34,363 nt of DNA from Allosphingosinicella sp. (GCA_030447665.1 JAUJOJ010000010.1:69812-104174), one strand, 5' to 3'. Positions 1 through 7,741 are shown, counted from the first letter of the stretch. The notes: a model not told the origin generated them from the letters alone. Program-made: numbers and translations.

Positions 1-376
1 TGTGCTTGATCCAGCCGCTTCGCGTAGGCCGCGAAGGGGTGGCCCGCACGCCGCGATGGCCGGGGTCATGATTGAGCTCGGCCTTCGCGCTGGCAGCCGT
101 GGCGCGGATCAGCTTGTTGCCAGAGGCGCTGGTCGGCTTCCGTAGATCCCTTTGAAATAGCGCGGCTGAAAAGGGCCGTCTCGCCCTGATAGCTGTTCCG
201 AGCAGGGCGGGAGACGGCACCGGCAGAGTCCCGCCTCGGGCGTCGCAAGCTGCCTTGACCGAGTTGAGGATGACGTCACGCTGCCGCTGCTCGAGGTCCG
301 GCCACAACGGGCTGAACTGGAAGAGGCGGTCCGGCTCCGCCAGTGCCTCCGCGTCGATAACATAGTCATTCGTCAC
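1..376 (-). CDS. Unidentified partial coding stretch, runs off the left edge
   Basis: An open frame enters from position 376 (possible GTG start reading VTNDYVIDAEAL) and runs to the left edge without a stop; an in-frame stop lies just upstream near 422. The middle reads like real protein (for example FQFSPLWPDLEQRQRDVIL). The last part becomes low-complexity (RATPSRPTRS), while the neighbouring frame there reads GHPFAAYAKRLDQA, which looks more like protein. A one-base frameshift near position 50 is therefore possible. I do not recognise the family. It belongs to the accessory part of the window and may be a decayed gene. Confidence 0.3.
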   Translation of the reverse strand, partial: MTNDYVIDAEALAEPDRLFQFSPLWPDLEQRQRDVILNSVKAACDARGGTLPVPSPALLGTAIRARRPFSAALFQRDLRKPTSASGNKLIRATAASAKAELNHDPGHRGVRATPSRPTRSGWIKH

Positions 377-420
377 CTCGACGATCGAGACGGACGTGAA
401 GCCGACGGCGCGGCGAACCG

Positions 421-969
421 CTCAAGGGAATATGAAATGCAAGAGCCTGCTACCTTCCGACTTTGCAGCGCCGAAGCCGAAGCCGCAATCATGAATAACA
501 ATGCAGCTAAGTCGGTGTCGGCCTCAAGCTATACCCACCAAACCTAACGGTTCTTGTACTCTGCTGGTCTGCGACGAAGCGGACAGACGAGTCATAACGT
601 CGGGTTCCGTTCGGCGATCCGCCTGATCAACCGAGGCTGACACACGAACCCAAACGCACGTTAGGGCTGGTGTGTCACATCAGCCGAGAGGGTGGATTGG
701 GTTGATGAGTCAGGCTCTATCGTTGGTAAGCACGACATAGAGGCCGGGCCGGTCCGTATGGTACCCTGGCCGGGCATAGCCCGAGGGCCACCTTTCGGCC
801 TCGGTGACTGCAGGTCGGAATTCTCTGGAAATTTCGATAATTCACGCGAGCCACGGCGGATGCTTCCAACCGCAAGCTATCGGGGGACTCTCTGTGCGGC
901 GCGCTGCTGGGGCGGCCAAGCTATGCGTGCAAGGCCGCCCAGAAGAGCTTGGGTTTGAGGCGTGTCTAG
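421..969. other. Intergenic stretch without a supported gene
   Basis: About 550 bases between the left partial gene and the 3' end of the M20-like gene. Short open frames exist, such as a 36-codon ATG frame from 437 and an 88-codon frame from 692, but none has a convincing ribosome site or recognisable protein. An imperfect inverted pair sits at 634–685 (GGCTGACACAC against GTGTGTCACATCAGCC). No RNA gene was seen. Confidence 0.4.
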
Positions 970-2481
970 TCAGCGGCGCTTCTTGGCCTCCTGCGCGACG
1001 ATATACAGGTAGTCGACGAACGCCATCGCCGCTTCGTCGAGCCCGTTGACCTTGGGGTTGCTGCTCTTGATCAGGAACCACTCGTTGGGCGCGTGCGCGC
1101 CACCGCCGCGGCTGACGCCGAACTGCGAAGCGGGAAGATTGAGCGGTGCACCGTTGAAGATCACTCCGGGCCAGCTGCCGGCGCTGCGTGGGGTAATTGA
1201 GTAAGGGATTTTCGCCCGGTCGAAGAGAATCTTCTGGGCCTGAATCAAAGCGCTATTCTCCTCCGTCTCGTTCGGCCCATAGCCGCCCGACACGGTTACC
1301 CGCACATCATCGAAGCCTCGTTTTGCGAGATGCGCCTTCAACTTGGTCACCGCCTCGTCCTTGGTCATTGCGGGGACCAGCCGAAATTCGAGCTTTGCTT
1401 CGGCGCGGCTTGGCAGCACGGTCTTGCCGCCCGGGCCGGTGTAACCGCTAATCAGCCCTTGAATATTGACGGTCGGCTGCGACAGGAATCGCTCGAGACT
1501 GGTGACATAAGGCTCATTGTCGATCCACCGCCCGATCCCCAGGCTCTCCTTCGCCTGGGTTTCGGGATTGAGCTTCGCACCCTCGGCGATCAATTGCTTT
1601 TGCCTGGCGGTGAGCCGGCGAACATTGTCGAACCAGCCGTCAATCGCGGGCGTATGTCCATCGTCGGCGACCAGTGTGTCGAGAGCTTTGACAAGTCGCC
1701 ACGCGGGATTCTCAATCCGTGCGTGATTTGACGAGTGAACCTCGTTCTTGGGATATTTGTCGGATGTCTCGCCGCCAACAACGAGTTGGAATTCGACCGC
1801 GCCCTTCGCACCCAGTGTGATGTTAGCGCTGCCTTCCCTGTTCTGTGCGGCTGCCGGAATGAACACTCCGATGCTTTTTGACAGCGCGTCGCGCACCTCG
1901 GGCACAGCGACGACCTGGTGGAAGTTGGTCGAGGCTACTTCCTCCTCTCCCTCTGCAACCAGCACGAGATTGACCGGCAGCTTGCGTCCGCTCGCAAGGA
2001 TAGCCTTAATCGCTGCGAGAAAGGCCATTTGGGGCCCCTTCTGATTGACCGCCCCACGGCCAACGATTGTCAGCCCCTCGCCGGGACGATCGACCAGCCT
2101 GCCCTCGAGAGGTGGCGAACTCCATTCAGCCGGATCGAACTGCTTCACGTCGTACATGAAGTAGATTCCGAGCGTCGTCTTTGCGCCGGAATCCAGCGTC
2201 GCGAACACGCCGGGCACGCCGTCAGTCGGAATTACCTTGGCCGCTTGGAAGCCTGCGTCCAGTGCCAGCCGGCGCATGTACTCGGCGCCCTCTGCGACGT
2301 TGCGTTTCTCCGCTGCGATGGTCGGTAGTGCGATCCAATCCTGCAACGCTTTGACGGTGGCGTCGTGGCGCTGCGCGACGACCCGCGCGACCGTCTCGCG
2401 TTGCGGTGTCTGTGCGGTCACCGGTACTGCCGCCACCGTTGCTAGGACCGCCGCTCCGCTTATCCAACCCGCCACTCGCAT
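970..2481 (-). CDS. Secreted M20-family metallopeptidase-like protein with altered metal ligands
   Basis: About 503 residues. The third of three close ATGs (2499, 2487, 2481) is chosen because GGAG lies 8 bases before it. The N-terminus is a signal peptide (MRVAGWISG, hydrophobic core, cleavage near VTA-QT), so the protein is probably periplasmic or a secreted peptidase. M20 landmarks are visible: the segment before EWSSPPLEG, GRGAVNQKG, VAEGEEE, and near the C-terminus GGGAHAPNE. In typical M20 enzymes the first is GHxDV and the second has a metal-bridging Asp. Here they read FMYDV (His to Met) and VNQKG (Asp to Asn). The fold call is firm; ordinary two-zinc peptidase activity is not. It stands alone, with no co-directional partner within 300 bases. 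Confidence 0.85.
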   Translation of the reverse strand: MRVAGWISGAAVLATVAAVPVTAQTPQRETVARVVAQRHDATVKALQDWIALPTIAAEKRNVAEGAEYMRRLALDAGFQAAKVIPTDGVPGVFATLDSGAKTTLGIYFMYDVKQFDPAEWSSPPLEGRLVDRPGEGLTIVGRGAVNQKGPQMAFLAAIKAILASGRKLPVNLVLVAEGEEEVASTNFHQVVAVPEVRDALSKSIGVFIPAAAQNREGSANITLGAKGAVEFQLVVGGETSDKYPKNEVHSSNHARIENPAWRLVKALDTLVADDGHTPAIDGWFDNVRRLTARQKQLIAEGAKLNPETQAKESLGIGRWIDNEPYVTSLERFLSQPTVNIQGLISGYTGPGGKTVLPSRAEAKLEFRLVPAMTKDEAVTKLKAHLAKRGFDDVRVTVSGGYGPNETEENSALIQAQKILFDRAKIPYSITPRSAGSWPGVIFNGAPLNLPASQFGVSRGGGAHAPNEWFLIKSSNPKVNGLDEAAMAFVDYLYIVAQEAKKRR

Positions 2482-2813
2482 CGTCATTTCTCCCGTCATT
2501 GTGAGTTCGAGACTGGTAGGTTCGGCTGCACTCGTCCAGAGCCTATTGATGCAATCGCTTTCGGGGTAGCGGCCGGCACGGCAGAAATGCTGCAGGAGCG
2601 TCTGGCGCAATGCAGACGTCCCGGGGCCAGGTCTGCTTTTGGCCGGAAGGGAACGGTCGGCTTTTCGGCAGTTGGGATATTGAAGCGGACCCTCGCTGCA
2701 AGTCGGCCGGTTCCTCGTCGGACCCGTAAGGGAAGTCTCACCGCCTACCGGCTCCCGGACGGACCCGACCCGTCGCTTCAGCGTTCAAAGCCGAGGTAGG
2801 TCAGGAGCGTGGA
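2482..2813. other. Divergent intergenic region
   Basis: About 330 bases between the divergent M20-like gene and the ligase cassette; it should contain promoters for both. A frame at 2587–2799 has no ribosome site or recognisable protein and I do not call it. The segment near 2640–2700 resembles degenerate dispersed intergenic sequence often seen in sphingomonads (from memory). Confidence 0.35.
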
Positions 2814-2960
2814 ATGGAGATCGTCAGGATGCCCGTTGGCGAACAGGCGTTAGCCGATGCTGACTGCATCCGTATCGAGGGGCAGCCTGGGGCGAGCTAC
2901 GAGCGGCTGGAGGTTCGGGCCTGCTCGATACCGACCGACCGCAACGAAGCGGCAAGCTAG
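2814..2960 (+). CDS. Small ORF (48 aa) leading the carboxylate-amine ligase cassette
   Basis: ATG at 2814 is preceded by AGGAG (2803–2807) at an ideal 6-base spacing, and the frame runs 48 codons to TAG at 2958. The protein is acidic to neutral with two cysteines and ordinary composition (MEIVRMPVGEQALADADC at the start, PTDRNEAAS at the end). The YbdK-like ligase starts only 14 bases after its stop, so the two are probably cotranscribed and may be translationally coupled. I do not recognise a family. It could be a leader, a truncated gene, or a small protein working with the ligase; a role as ligase substrate is speculation from position only. Confidence 0.55.
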   Translation: MEIVRMPVGEQALADADCIRIEGQPGASYERLEVRACSIPTDRNEAAS

Positions 2961-2974
2961 CGGCGGACTCACTT

Positions 2975-4087
2975 ATGACAGCAAGCTACCAATTCGGCAT
3001 TGAGGAAGAGCTGTTCCTGGCGGACGTTCACACACGTAATACGCCCAAGCGAGTGAAGCCATTCCACCAGGCTGTTTACGATCGCATGCCGGAGGTCGAG
3101 CGCGAGCTTTTCGACTCGCAGGTCGAGATCATGACGCCTCCCTGCACCGACTTCGCAGCGGCGCGTACCTGCCTGTCCGGCTTACGCAACGGGTTGGCCG
3201 CGATCGGCCAAGAGCATGGCGTCATGGTGTTCAGCAGCGGCAGCCATCCGACCGCCAGGTGGCGTCGGCAGAAACGGACGAGCAAGGAGCGCTACGCCGC
3301 GATAGCGGACGACCTGCAGCTGCTGGCGCGGCGCAACGTCTGCTGCGGCATGCATGTCCATGTCGAGGTGCCGCACCCGGAGCGCCGCGTCGACCTGATG
3401 AATCGGCTGCTGCCCTACACACCGACGCTGCTCGCGCTCTCAGCATCGTCGCCCTTTTGGCAGGGGCGAAAGACCGGGCTGAACGCCTATCGGCTTTCGG
3501 TCTGGGGCGAGATGCCTCGCACCGGCTTACCCGAGCTGTTCGCCGACACGGCAGACTATGATCGGTTCGTGGCAGCCATGGTGCGATCCGGCGCGATCGC
3601 CGACGCGAGCTTTCTGTGGTGGACGCTGCGCCCGTCCACCCGCTTCCCGACGCTTGAGCTTCGCGTCGCCGACAGCTGCACGCGGTTGGACGACACGCTC
3701 GCGATCGCGGCACTGTATCGATGTCTGGTCCGCCACCTGGATCGGCACCCCAAGCGCAACCGGGGACTGACCAGCGTATCGCGCGCGATCACGTCCGAAA
3801 ACATGTGGCGCGCGCAACGTCGGGGGGTTCATGCCAACCTCATCGACGAAGGCGGCAGAGTTGTGCCGTTCGCCGAGCATCTCGATGCGATTCTCGAAGA
3901 CGTCGCGAAGGACGCCGATGCTCTAGGATGCACCCCGGAGGTAGCGAGGACGCGCGAGATCGTCGCCCACGGCACGAGTGCCGATCGTCAGCTTGCGATC
4001 TTCACCGAAGCACGAGCTAGCGGCTCGAATGCAAACAAGGCGCTTGCGGCGGTCGTCGACTGGATGGTGCAGGCGACAGCTGGGTAG
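2975..4087 (+). CDS. YbdK/GCS2-family carboxylate-amine ligase
   Basis: 370 residues, the usual length for the GCS2 (YbdK) branch of glutamate–cysteine ligases. These enzymes use ATP to join an amine to a carboxylate, classically gamma-glutamyl to cysteine; the true substrate of most members is unknown. Motifs: FGIEEELFL near the N-terminus (acidic metal-binding start), QVEIMTPP (about 50), CCGMHVHVEV (about 125, the conserved HVHV segment), SPFWQGRKTGLNAYR (about 160) and ELRVADSC (about 228). The start at 2975 has a weak GGCGGA about 8 bases upstream, consistent with coupling to the small ORF before it. The FGase-family gene follows 105 bases downstream on the same strand, a pairing that suggests metabolism of a glutamyl or peptide-like compound. 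Likely cytosolic. Confidence 0.88.
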   Translation: MTASYQFGIEEELFLADVHTRNTPKRVKPFHQAVYDRMPEVERELFDSQVEIMTPPCTDFAAARTCLSGLRNGLAAIGQEHGVMVFSSGSHPTARWRRQKRTSKERYAAIADDLQLLARRNVCCGMHVHVEVPHPERRVDLMNRLLPYTPTLLALSASSPFWQGRKTGLNAYRLSVWGEMPRTGLPELFADTADYDRFVAAMVRSGAIADASFLWWTLRPSTRFPTLELRVADSCTRLDDTLAIAALYRCLVRHLDRHPKRNRGLTSVSRAITSENMWRAQRRGVHANLIDEGGRVVPFAEHLDAILEDVAKDADALGCTPEVARTREIVAHGTSADRQLAIFTEARASGSNANKALAAVVDWMVQATAG

Positions 4088-4192
4088 GCCCAAGCTGGTG
4101 TGAACCGGCAGACGTCTATACCTCAAATCAGGTGTTCGAAAGAGCTGGAAGCCGGATAGGCAGCAGGCAAAATCAGTGCGAAAGTTCGATCA

Positions 4193-4981
4193 ATGGCTTC
4201 AGACGATAACTCCGGAACAGCTCCTGCGCTGCTCACGCCGACCGATCCGGCGCCAGTCTCGATCGTGAACCCGTCTGGATCTTCGCCATTTCTCTTCATC
4301 GGCGATCATGCCGGCAATACCATCCCCCCATCGCTCGGGTCGCTGGGATTGCCGCCGGACGAACTCTGCCGGCATATCGGATGGGACATCGGCATCGGGG
4401 CTCTCGGACAACTACTCGCAGACGGCATGGACGCCGTCTTCATCCGGCAGGCTTATTCGCGCCTGGTCGTGGACTGCAACCGCCATCCCGAAGCCCTTGA
4501 TGCGATCCCACCGATCAGCGACGGTACGCCGGTCCCTGGCAATCAGTCACTTACCGGCCTGGAGAAGGACGCGCGTTTCTGTGCCATTCACGGGCCCTAC
4601 CAAGAAGCCATAGACGCGGAGATCGATCGACGTCGACGGGCGGGGCAAGCCACGATCCTGATTTCCCTTCACAGCTTCACGCCAGCAATGCGCATGGGCG
4701 GTAGCGCCCGGCCATGGCAGATAGGTGTCTTGCACCACCAGGGAAATACGAGCTTTGCGCTCCGGCTGCTGAATGTCCTGCGAGATGCGGGTGACCTCTT
4801 GGTCGGGGACAACGAGCCGTACAAAATGGATGGCATCGGCTATACGGTGCCCCGACACGCCTACCCGGCTGGCATCCGCTATGCCGAGCTGGAGATCCGA
4901 CAGGACCTTCTGCTTGCGCCACATGATCAAGAAGCATGGAGCCGGCGGATTGCTGGCGCGCTTTTCGCTGCAAACACTTGA
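4193..4981 (+). CDS. N-formylglutamate amidohydrolase-family protein
   Basis: 262 residues. The sequence carries the landmarks of the FGase family (PF05013 type, from memory): GDHAGNTIP (about 37), HIGWDIG (about 62), SRLVVDCNR (about 89), HGPYQEAID (about 134), ISLHSFTP (about 155) and the C-terminal YAELEIRQDLL. Canonical members hydrolyse N-formylglutamate in histidine breakdown, but no hut genes are nearby. Stand-alone homologues often sit beside amide-ligase genes, as this one does, so the substrate is open. The start at 4193 has only a weak purine-rich stretch (GAAAG) upstream. Possibly in one operon with the ligase. Confidence 0.85.
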   Translation: MASDDNSGTAPALLTPTDPAPVSIVNPSGSSPFLFIGDHAGNTIPPSLGSLGLPPDELCRHIGWDIGIGALGQLLADGMDAVFIRQAYSRLVVDCNRHPEALDAIPPISDGTPVPGNQSLTGLEKDARFCAIHGPYQEAIDAEIDRRRRAGQATILISLHSFTPAMRMGGSARPWQIGVLHHQGNTSFALRLLNVLRDAGDLLVGDNEPYKMDGIGYTVPRHAYPAGIRYAELEIRQDLLLAPHDQEAWSRRIAGALFAANT

Positions 4982-5473
4982 TGCACACTGAGGATGACGT
5001 GGTTCGATGCAGAACCACTCGGTTCAGAAGCAAGGGCGCGGCTCTCCCAAAAATTTTCTCGAGCGCGCGGCGGAAGACCCATTTGCGAACATCCAGGGCT
5101 GCTTCGCGCTTCGCCGGAACCGGACATCCGTTAAGGTGTCGCTTTACGGCTCGGATTGGCCGCAAGCGGAACGTCCGCTTGGGAAGGGCGGCAACCGAAG
5201 AGCCGCCGTTTCCGATCGTCGGACGGGTAGGTCCCCTTTGACCCTCAGCGGAATCTCGCCTGAATGGCGAGCCTGCGTCCCCGGAAGCAGACCGTTGTAG
5301 CCGTCGAGGCGGGACGAATGACTGAGCCTCTGGTCACACTGAACCGCTAAGCAGTCTGAGCAGTTGGTCTGAAGGCGGTTAAAAGATTATTGCCGGCTCC
5401 ATTGACTGACCTCCTAAAGAGGTCTTCCTTCTAGAGAAGTTGGCGATCACAAACCGGGTCGTAGGAGGCAGGG
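4982..5473. other. Intergenic stretch without a supported gene
   Basis: About 490 bases. A 97-codon frame from 5007 (MQNHSVQKQGRGSPKNF…) has no ribosome site and turns low-complexity, so I leave it out. A small hairpin, GACCTC-ctaaa-GAGGTC, lies at about 5409–5425, followed by a pyrimidine-rich tract; it precedes the short gene at 5474. The 5120–5200 part looks like degenerate dispersed intergenic sequence. Confidence 0.35.
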
Positions 5474-5590
5474 ATGAGTGAGGATTGGCTTGCGACCGTA
5501 GTGGAGCTCAATAAGGCGTTTCCCCTCGGCCTGACTGCTGACCACCCAGAACTAGCAATGGCGCTCCCAAGCCTTTCATTTCTTACCTAA
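5474..5590 (+). CDS. Very small ORF (38 aa) with strong ribosome site
   Basis: ATG at 5474 has GGAGG (5464–5468) five bases upstream, and the frame ends with TAA at 5588. The product begins MSEDWLATVVELNKAFPLGL and ends SLSFLT. The ribosome site is among the best in the accessory region, and tandem terminators follow within 200 bases, which supports a real short transcript. No family is recognised. Its stop codon is the first three bases of the 12-mer TAACCTGGGTTA, which recurs upstream of the PRC-barrel gene. Confidence 0.45.
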   Translation: MSEDWLATVVELNKAFPLGLTADHPELAMALPSLSFLT

Positions 5591-5599
5591 CCTGGGTTA
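5588..5599. repeat. 12-bp inverted-repeat word TAACCTGGGTTA, copy 1
   Basis: TAACC-TG-GGTTA has perfect 5-bp inverted arms. An identical copy sits at 7724–7735, inside the presumed promoter of the PRC-barrel gene. Here it begins on the stop codon of the 38-residue ORF. The shared word may be a regulator site. Confidence 0.4.
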
Positions 5600-5647
5600 T
5601 GGGGGCCGATGGGGGAGAGAGAGAGTCGCTCCTCGGCTGACTTTCGG

Positions 5648-5684
5648 CGAAGCGCCGCGGATTTTTTCCGGGGCGCTTCGTTTT
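5648..5684. terminator. Hairpin terminator after the 38-aa ORF
   Basis: CGAAGCGCC (5648–5656) pairs perfectly with GGCGCTTCG (5672–5680) and is followed by TTTT. The loop contains a further T run. Fits a rho-independent terminator for the short upstream gene. Confidence 0.6.
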
Positions 5685-5765
5685 GCTTGGAACCTTCCGG
5701 TCGCGCCTGAGTTATCGCCTGACCCACCCCGGTAGATCAGCACCCCCCCCCCGCTGACTGCCACC

Positions 5766-5799
5766 AAAAGCCCCGGCCGGAAACGGCTGGGGCTTTTTT
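5766..5799. terminator. Bidirectional rho-independent terminator
   Basis: AGCCCCGGCC (5769–5778) pairs with GGCTGGGGCT (5785–5794) with one G·T pair. An A run lies on the left and six T on the right, so it could stop transcription from either side. A run of ten C lies just upstream, near 5742–5752. Confidence 0.75.
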
Positions 5800-5896
5800 G
5801 TTGGCGGGCCGTTGATGCTGAATCCGTTAACCATCTTCCCGTACCATCTGCCTCACCGTCCACACGACGGAGCACTGGTTCTAACGGGAGGCAGTT

Positions 5897-6151
5897 ATGG
5901 TACGCGAATTTGTCGAGATAGCCGGTCACACCTCAATCGAAGATCTGATTGCCCGTCTAGCCTCGGTCAAAGCGGCCATGCCAGCTGGCTCAGGTGAAGA
6001 GCAGGTGCGGGTGCGCGGAGACGATACATTCGGCCACCATATCCTGGTCACCTACCTTCGGCCCGAGACGGAGGAAGAGATTGCATCCGGCTTGCAGGCA
6101 ATGCGGTTTGCGTCTGCCTGGAGCGAGTGCCGCGTGCGGGTTGCTGGGTAA
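5897..6151 (+). CDS. Small hypothetical protein (84 aa)
   Basis: The start at 5897 is supported by GGGAGG (5886–5891) about 5 bases upstream. The product is a small soluble protein with a predicted helix (SIEDLIARLASVKAAM), a strand-rich middle (EEQVRVRGDD, HHILVTYLRPET) and a second helix (EEIASGLQAMRFA). It lacks a signal peptide or membrane segment. I do not recognise the family. It is flanked by terminators at 5766–5799 and 6189–6222, so it is probably a single-gene transcript. Confidence 0.7.
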   Translation: MVREFVEIAGHTSIEDLIARLASVKAAMPAGSGEEQVRVRGDDTFGHHILVTYLRPETEEEIASGLQAMRFASAWSECRVRVAG

Positions 6152-6188
6152 TCCCGGGCGCCCGTAGGGCGATGGTCGCAGCCTTGAT

Positions 6189-6222
6189 GCTGAACGACAA
6201 CTGTCGATCATGTTCAGCTTTT
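6189..6222 (+). terminator. Hairpin terminator after the 84-aa gene
   Basis: GCTGAAC (6189–6195) pairs with GTTCAGC (6212–6218), followed by TTTT. The loop holds a second small palindrome, CGACAACTGTCG. Confidence 0.6.
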
Positions 6223-6328
6223 CCTCAATACTTCTAGCGCAAGAAGCTCAAGTCAGCCTGCGGCCGGCGTTTGGGCGATGTACTGCCCACGACCGCACGC
6301 TGACCCCTTGGGTGGCGTAAATAAGGGC

Positions 6329-6392
6329 GGGCCGGCATTCCCTGGAGTGCCGGCCCTAGTCATTGGGGCGGCACTTCAGGGAATGCCCGGCT
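6329..6392. repeat. Pair of inverted palindromic units
   Basis: The first unit is a perfect hairpin: GGGCCGGCA (6329–6337) and TGCCGGCCC (6348–6356) around a 10-base loop. About 8 bases later, 6364–6392 (GGCGGCACTTCAGGGAATG…) is a near copy of its reverse complement. The two units form a larger inverted structure. It may act as a terminator or be a short palindromic repeat element. Confidence 0.5.
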
Positions 6393-6716
6393 TCTAGACG
6401 GGGCGTGAATGGTCACCTGGCATTCCGCTCGACGTGCTGATGAGTCGGTATCATTGCGGACGCTGTCTCTGACGCGGTCGTAGATCACATCCGCCGGGTG
6501 CAGGCGACTTCAACGTCAGGCACGTAAGGACGCGCTAGCGACAGCAGCACCGATTCTCGGCGGGCGCGTTTTCCTACGCCGCTGACGAGCTCAACATTGC
6601 TTGATCGGTGAAAGCAAAGCTCGTCTGCTCGTACGCCTGGCCTCGACACCAGCAGCCTTTACCGACCGTTAACCACGATGGCTTAGCTGTTTGGAGAGAG
6701 GCAGTTTGGAGCTGGC
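6393..6716. other. Intergenic stretch without a supported gene
   Basis: About 320 bases between the palindromic pair and the 59-residue gene. Only very short frames occur and none has a ribosome site. No RNA gene was seen; the promoter for the downstream gene should lie in its last 100 bases. Confidence 0.35.
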
Positions 6717-6896
6717 ATGTCTGAAGCACAAAATCTCCGGGAGCAGATGGAAGCTTCGCGTAGGCTCGCGGAAGGGTCAGTCCTCCCAAATGTTCGATCT
6801 AGGTATCTCGAAGCGGCAGCAACCTGGGCTCGCCTGCTCGAAAGAGCTGAGCGTGTAGAGTTCATGCGAGGTTTGCCGTGCGACGCTAAGTGGTAA
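6717..6896 (+). CDS. Small helical hypothetical protein (59 aa)
   Basis: ATG at 6717 follows GGAG (6708–6711) by 5 bases; the frame ends at TAA 6894–6896. The protein is almost entirely predicted helix with alternating charge (MSEAQNLREQMEASRRLAEG, then LEAAATWARLLERAERVEF). This resembles short cytosolic helical proteins common in sphingomonads, usually annotated as hypothetical. Function unknown. It lies in a run of short same-strand genes. Confidence 0.6.
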   Translation: MSEAQNLREQMEASRRLAEGSVLPNVRSRYLEAAATWARLLERAERVEFMRGLPCDAKW

Positions 6897-7030
6897 GCCA
6901 CCACATTCAGGCCGCGACGTCTGTAACGCATGCGAATCACTGAAACTTCTTCAACAGCTTACCGTTGTGCCGCTAACGTAGGTTAGTCGCGTCCGCTTTT
7001 CCGGAACCAGCACCCCAGCAGGAGCGTGGC

Positions 7031-7213
7031 ATGTCCCGCGACGAGGAAGCTTCCCTGAACGCTCGCGCCGATGATGCGAAGCGCCGGTTGCACCGTGGTA
7101 TCCAGACTAGCAAGGCTCTGGTGGCGCAGTACCGGCAGAAGCTTCTGACGCTTGGACAAGCGCGCCAGAGCGAGCCTGGCAAGGGGCGTCTGATGGCCGC
7201 GCCACAACGTTAG
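7031..7213 (+). CDS. Small basic hypothetical protein (60 aa)
   Basis: ATG at 7031 has AGGAG about 8 bases upstream. The protein is helical, basic and soluble (MSRDEEASLNARADDAKRRL at the start, GKGRLMAAPQR at the end). No recognised family. It ends 8 bases before the HicB-like frame. Confidence 0.5.
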   Translation: MSRDEEASLNARADDAKRRLHRGIQTSKALVAQYRQKLLTLGQARQSEPGKGRLMAAPQR

Positions 7214-7221
7214 TCCAGCTA

Positions 7222-7497
7222 GTGCTCTCGTACCCCGTTCGGCTGACTCCGATCGACGAGCACCTAGTCATGCTTACCTTTCACGACGTACCGGAGGCGG
7301 TGATCGTCGCTGCCGCCGAGGATGACGCGTTCGGCCGAGCTGTGCCCGTCTTGGAGACGGTACTCGGCGGCTATGTGCTTGAGGGGCGGTCCATTCCCAC
7401 GCCATCGGGGGTGTGCGGTGCGCCGACCGTCACAACGAAGCGGTTTAGCACCGTAGGAATGATCATCCCTGGTGAAAACGCCCGCCGAAGCCGATAG
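7222..7497 (+). CDS. HicB-like antitoxin domain, C-terminus degenerate
   Basis: GTG at 7222. The first 65 residues follow the HicB partial RNase-H fold: YPVRLTP, LVMLTFHDVPEAV, DAFGRAVPVLETVLGGYV, then RSIPTPS. HicB antitoxins neutralise the HicA mRNA interferase and usually end in an HTH or ribbon-helix-helix DNA-binding domain. Here the sequence after about residue 70 (KRFSTVGMIIPGENARRSR) has no such domain, and no hicA-like gene is adjacent. It is likely a remnant, or a solitary HicB-fold protein. The ribosome site is poor; an ATG at 7270 is a less likely start because it would lose the first strand. Confidence 0.5.
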   Translation: MLSYPVRLTPIDEHLVMLTFHDVPEAVIVAAAEDDAFGRAVPVLETVLGGYVLEGRSIPTPSGVCGAPTVTTKRFSTVGMIIPGENARRSR

Positions 7498-7618
7498 CAA
7501 TTGCACCACTGATCCCCTAGGCGCCTACCAAATCTACATTCGACCCGATCCTCCACGCCCTCGGTACCTCGCCATGGTGCGCCCGAGCTGCGGTGTGCTG
7601 CGGTTTGCTGACTTCTGA
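7472..7618 (+). CDS. Possible 48-aa ORF overlapping the HicB-like gene
   Basis: GTG at 7472 opens a frame to TGA at 7616 in a different frame from the HicB-like gene. The product looks protein-like (GAYQIYIRPDPPRPRYLAMV). There is only a distant AGGAA upstream, so initiation is doubtful. It may instead be the displaced continuation of a frameshifted gene. Confidence 0.25.
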   Translation: MKTPAEADSNCTTDPLGAYQIYIRPDPPRPRYLAMVRPSCGVLRFADF

Positions 7619-7715
7619 TCTAGAAGATGGGATCAAACCCGCTGATGCCAGTGAAACGCCTGCTTGGCCGAGCACCCAGGCCTCCAAGCCGAGATGTCCC
7701 GCACACGTTTTATGT

Positions 7716-7741
7716 TGAACCACTAACCTGGGTTAGGCGTT
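7716..7741 (+). promoter_or_regulatory. Possible EcfG-type promoter with inverted-repeat word, PRC-barrel gene
   Basis: TGAAC (7716–7720) and CGTT (7738–7741) are separated by 17 bases. The alphaproteobacterial general-stress sigma factor EcfG recognises GGAAC-N16/17-CGTT (from memory), so this is one base off. The spacer contains TAACCTGGGTTA (7724–7735), identical to 5588–5599. PRC-barrel proteins are common stress-regulon members, which fits. Confidence 0.4.

Noticed and set aside
692..958. 88-codon open frame on the plus strand
   Set aside because: No ribosome site, random-looking composition, no recognisable motif.
5007..5300. 97-codon open frame on the plus strand
   Set aside because: No ribosome site; second half is low-complexity; overlaps sequence that looks like degenerate repeat.
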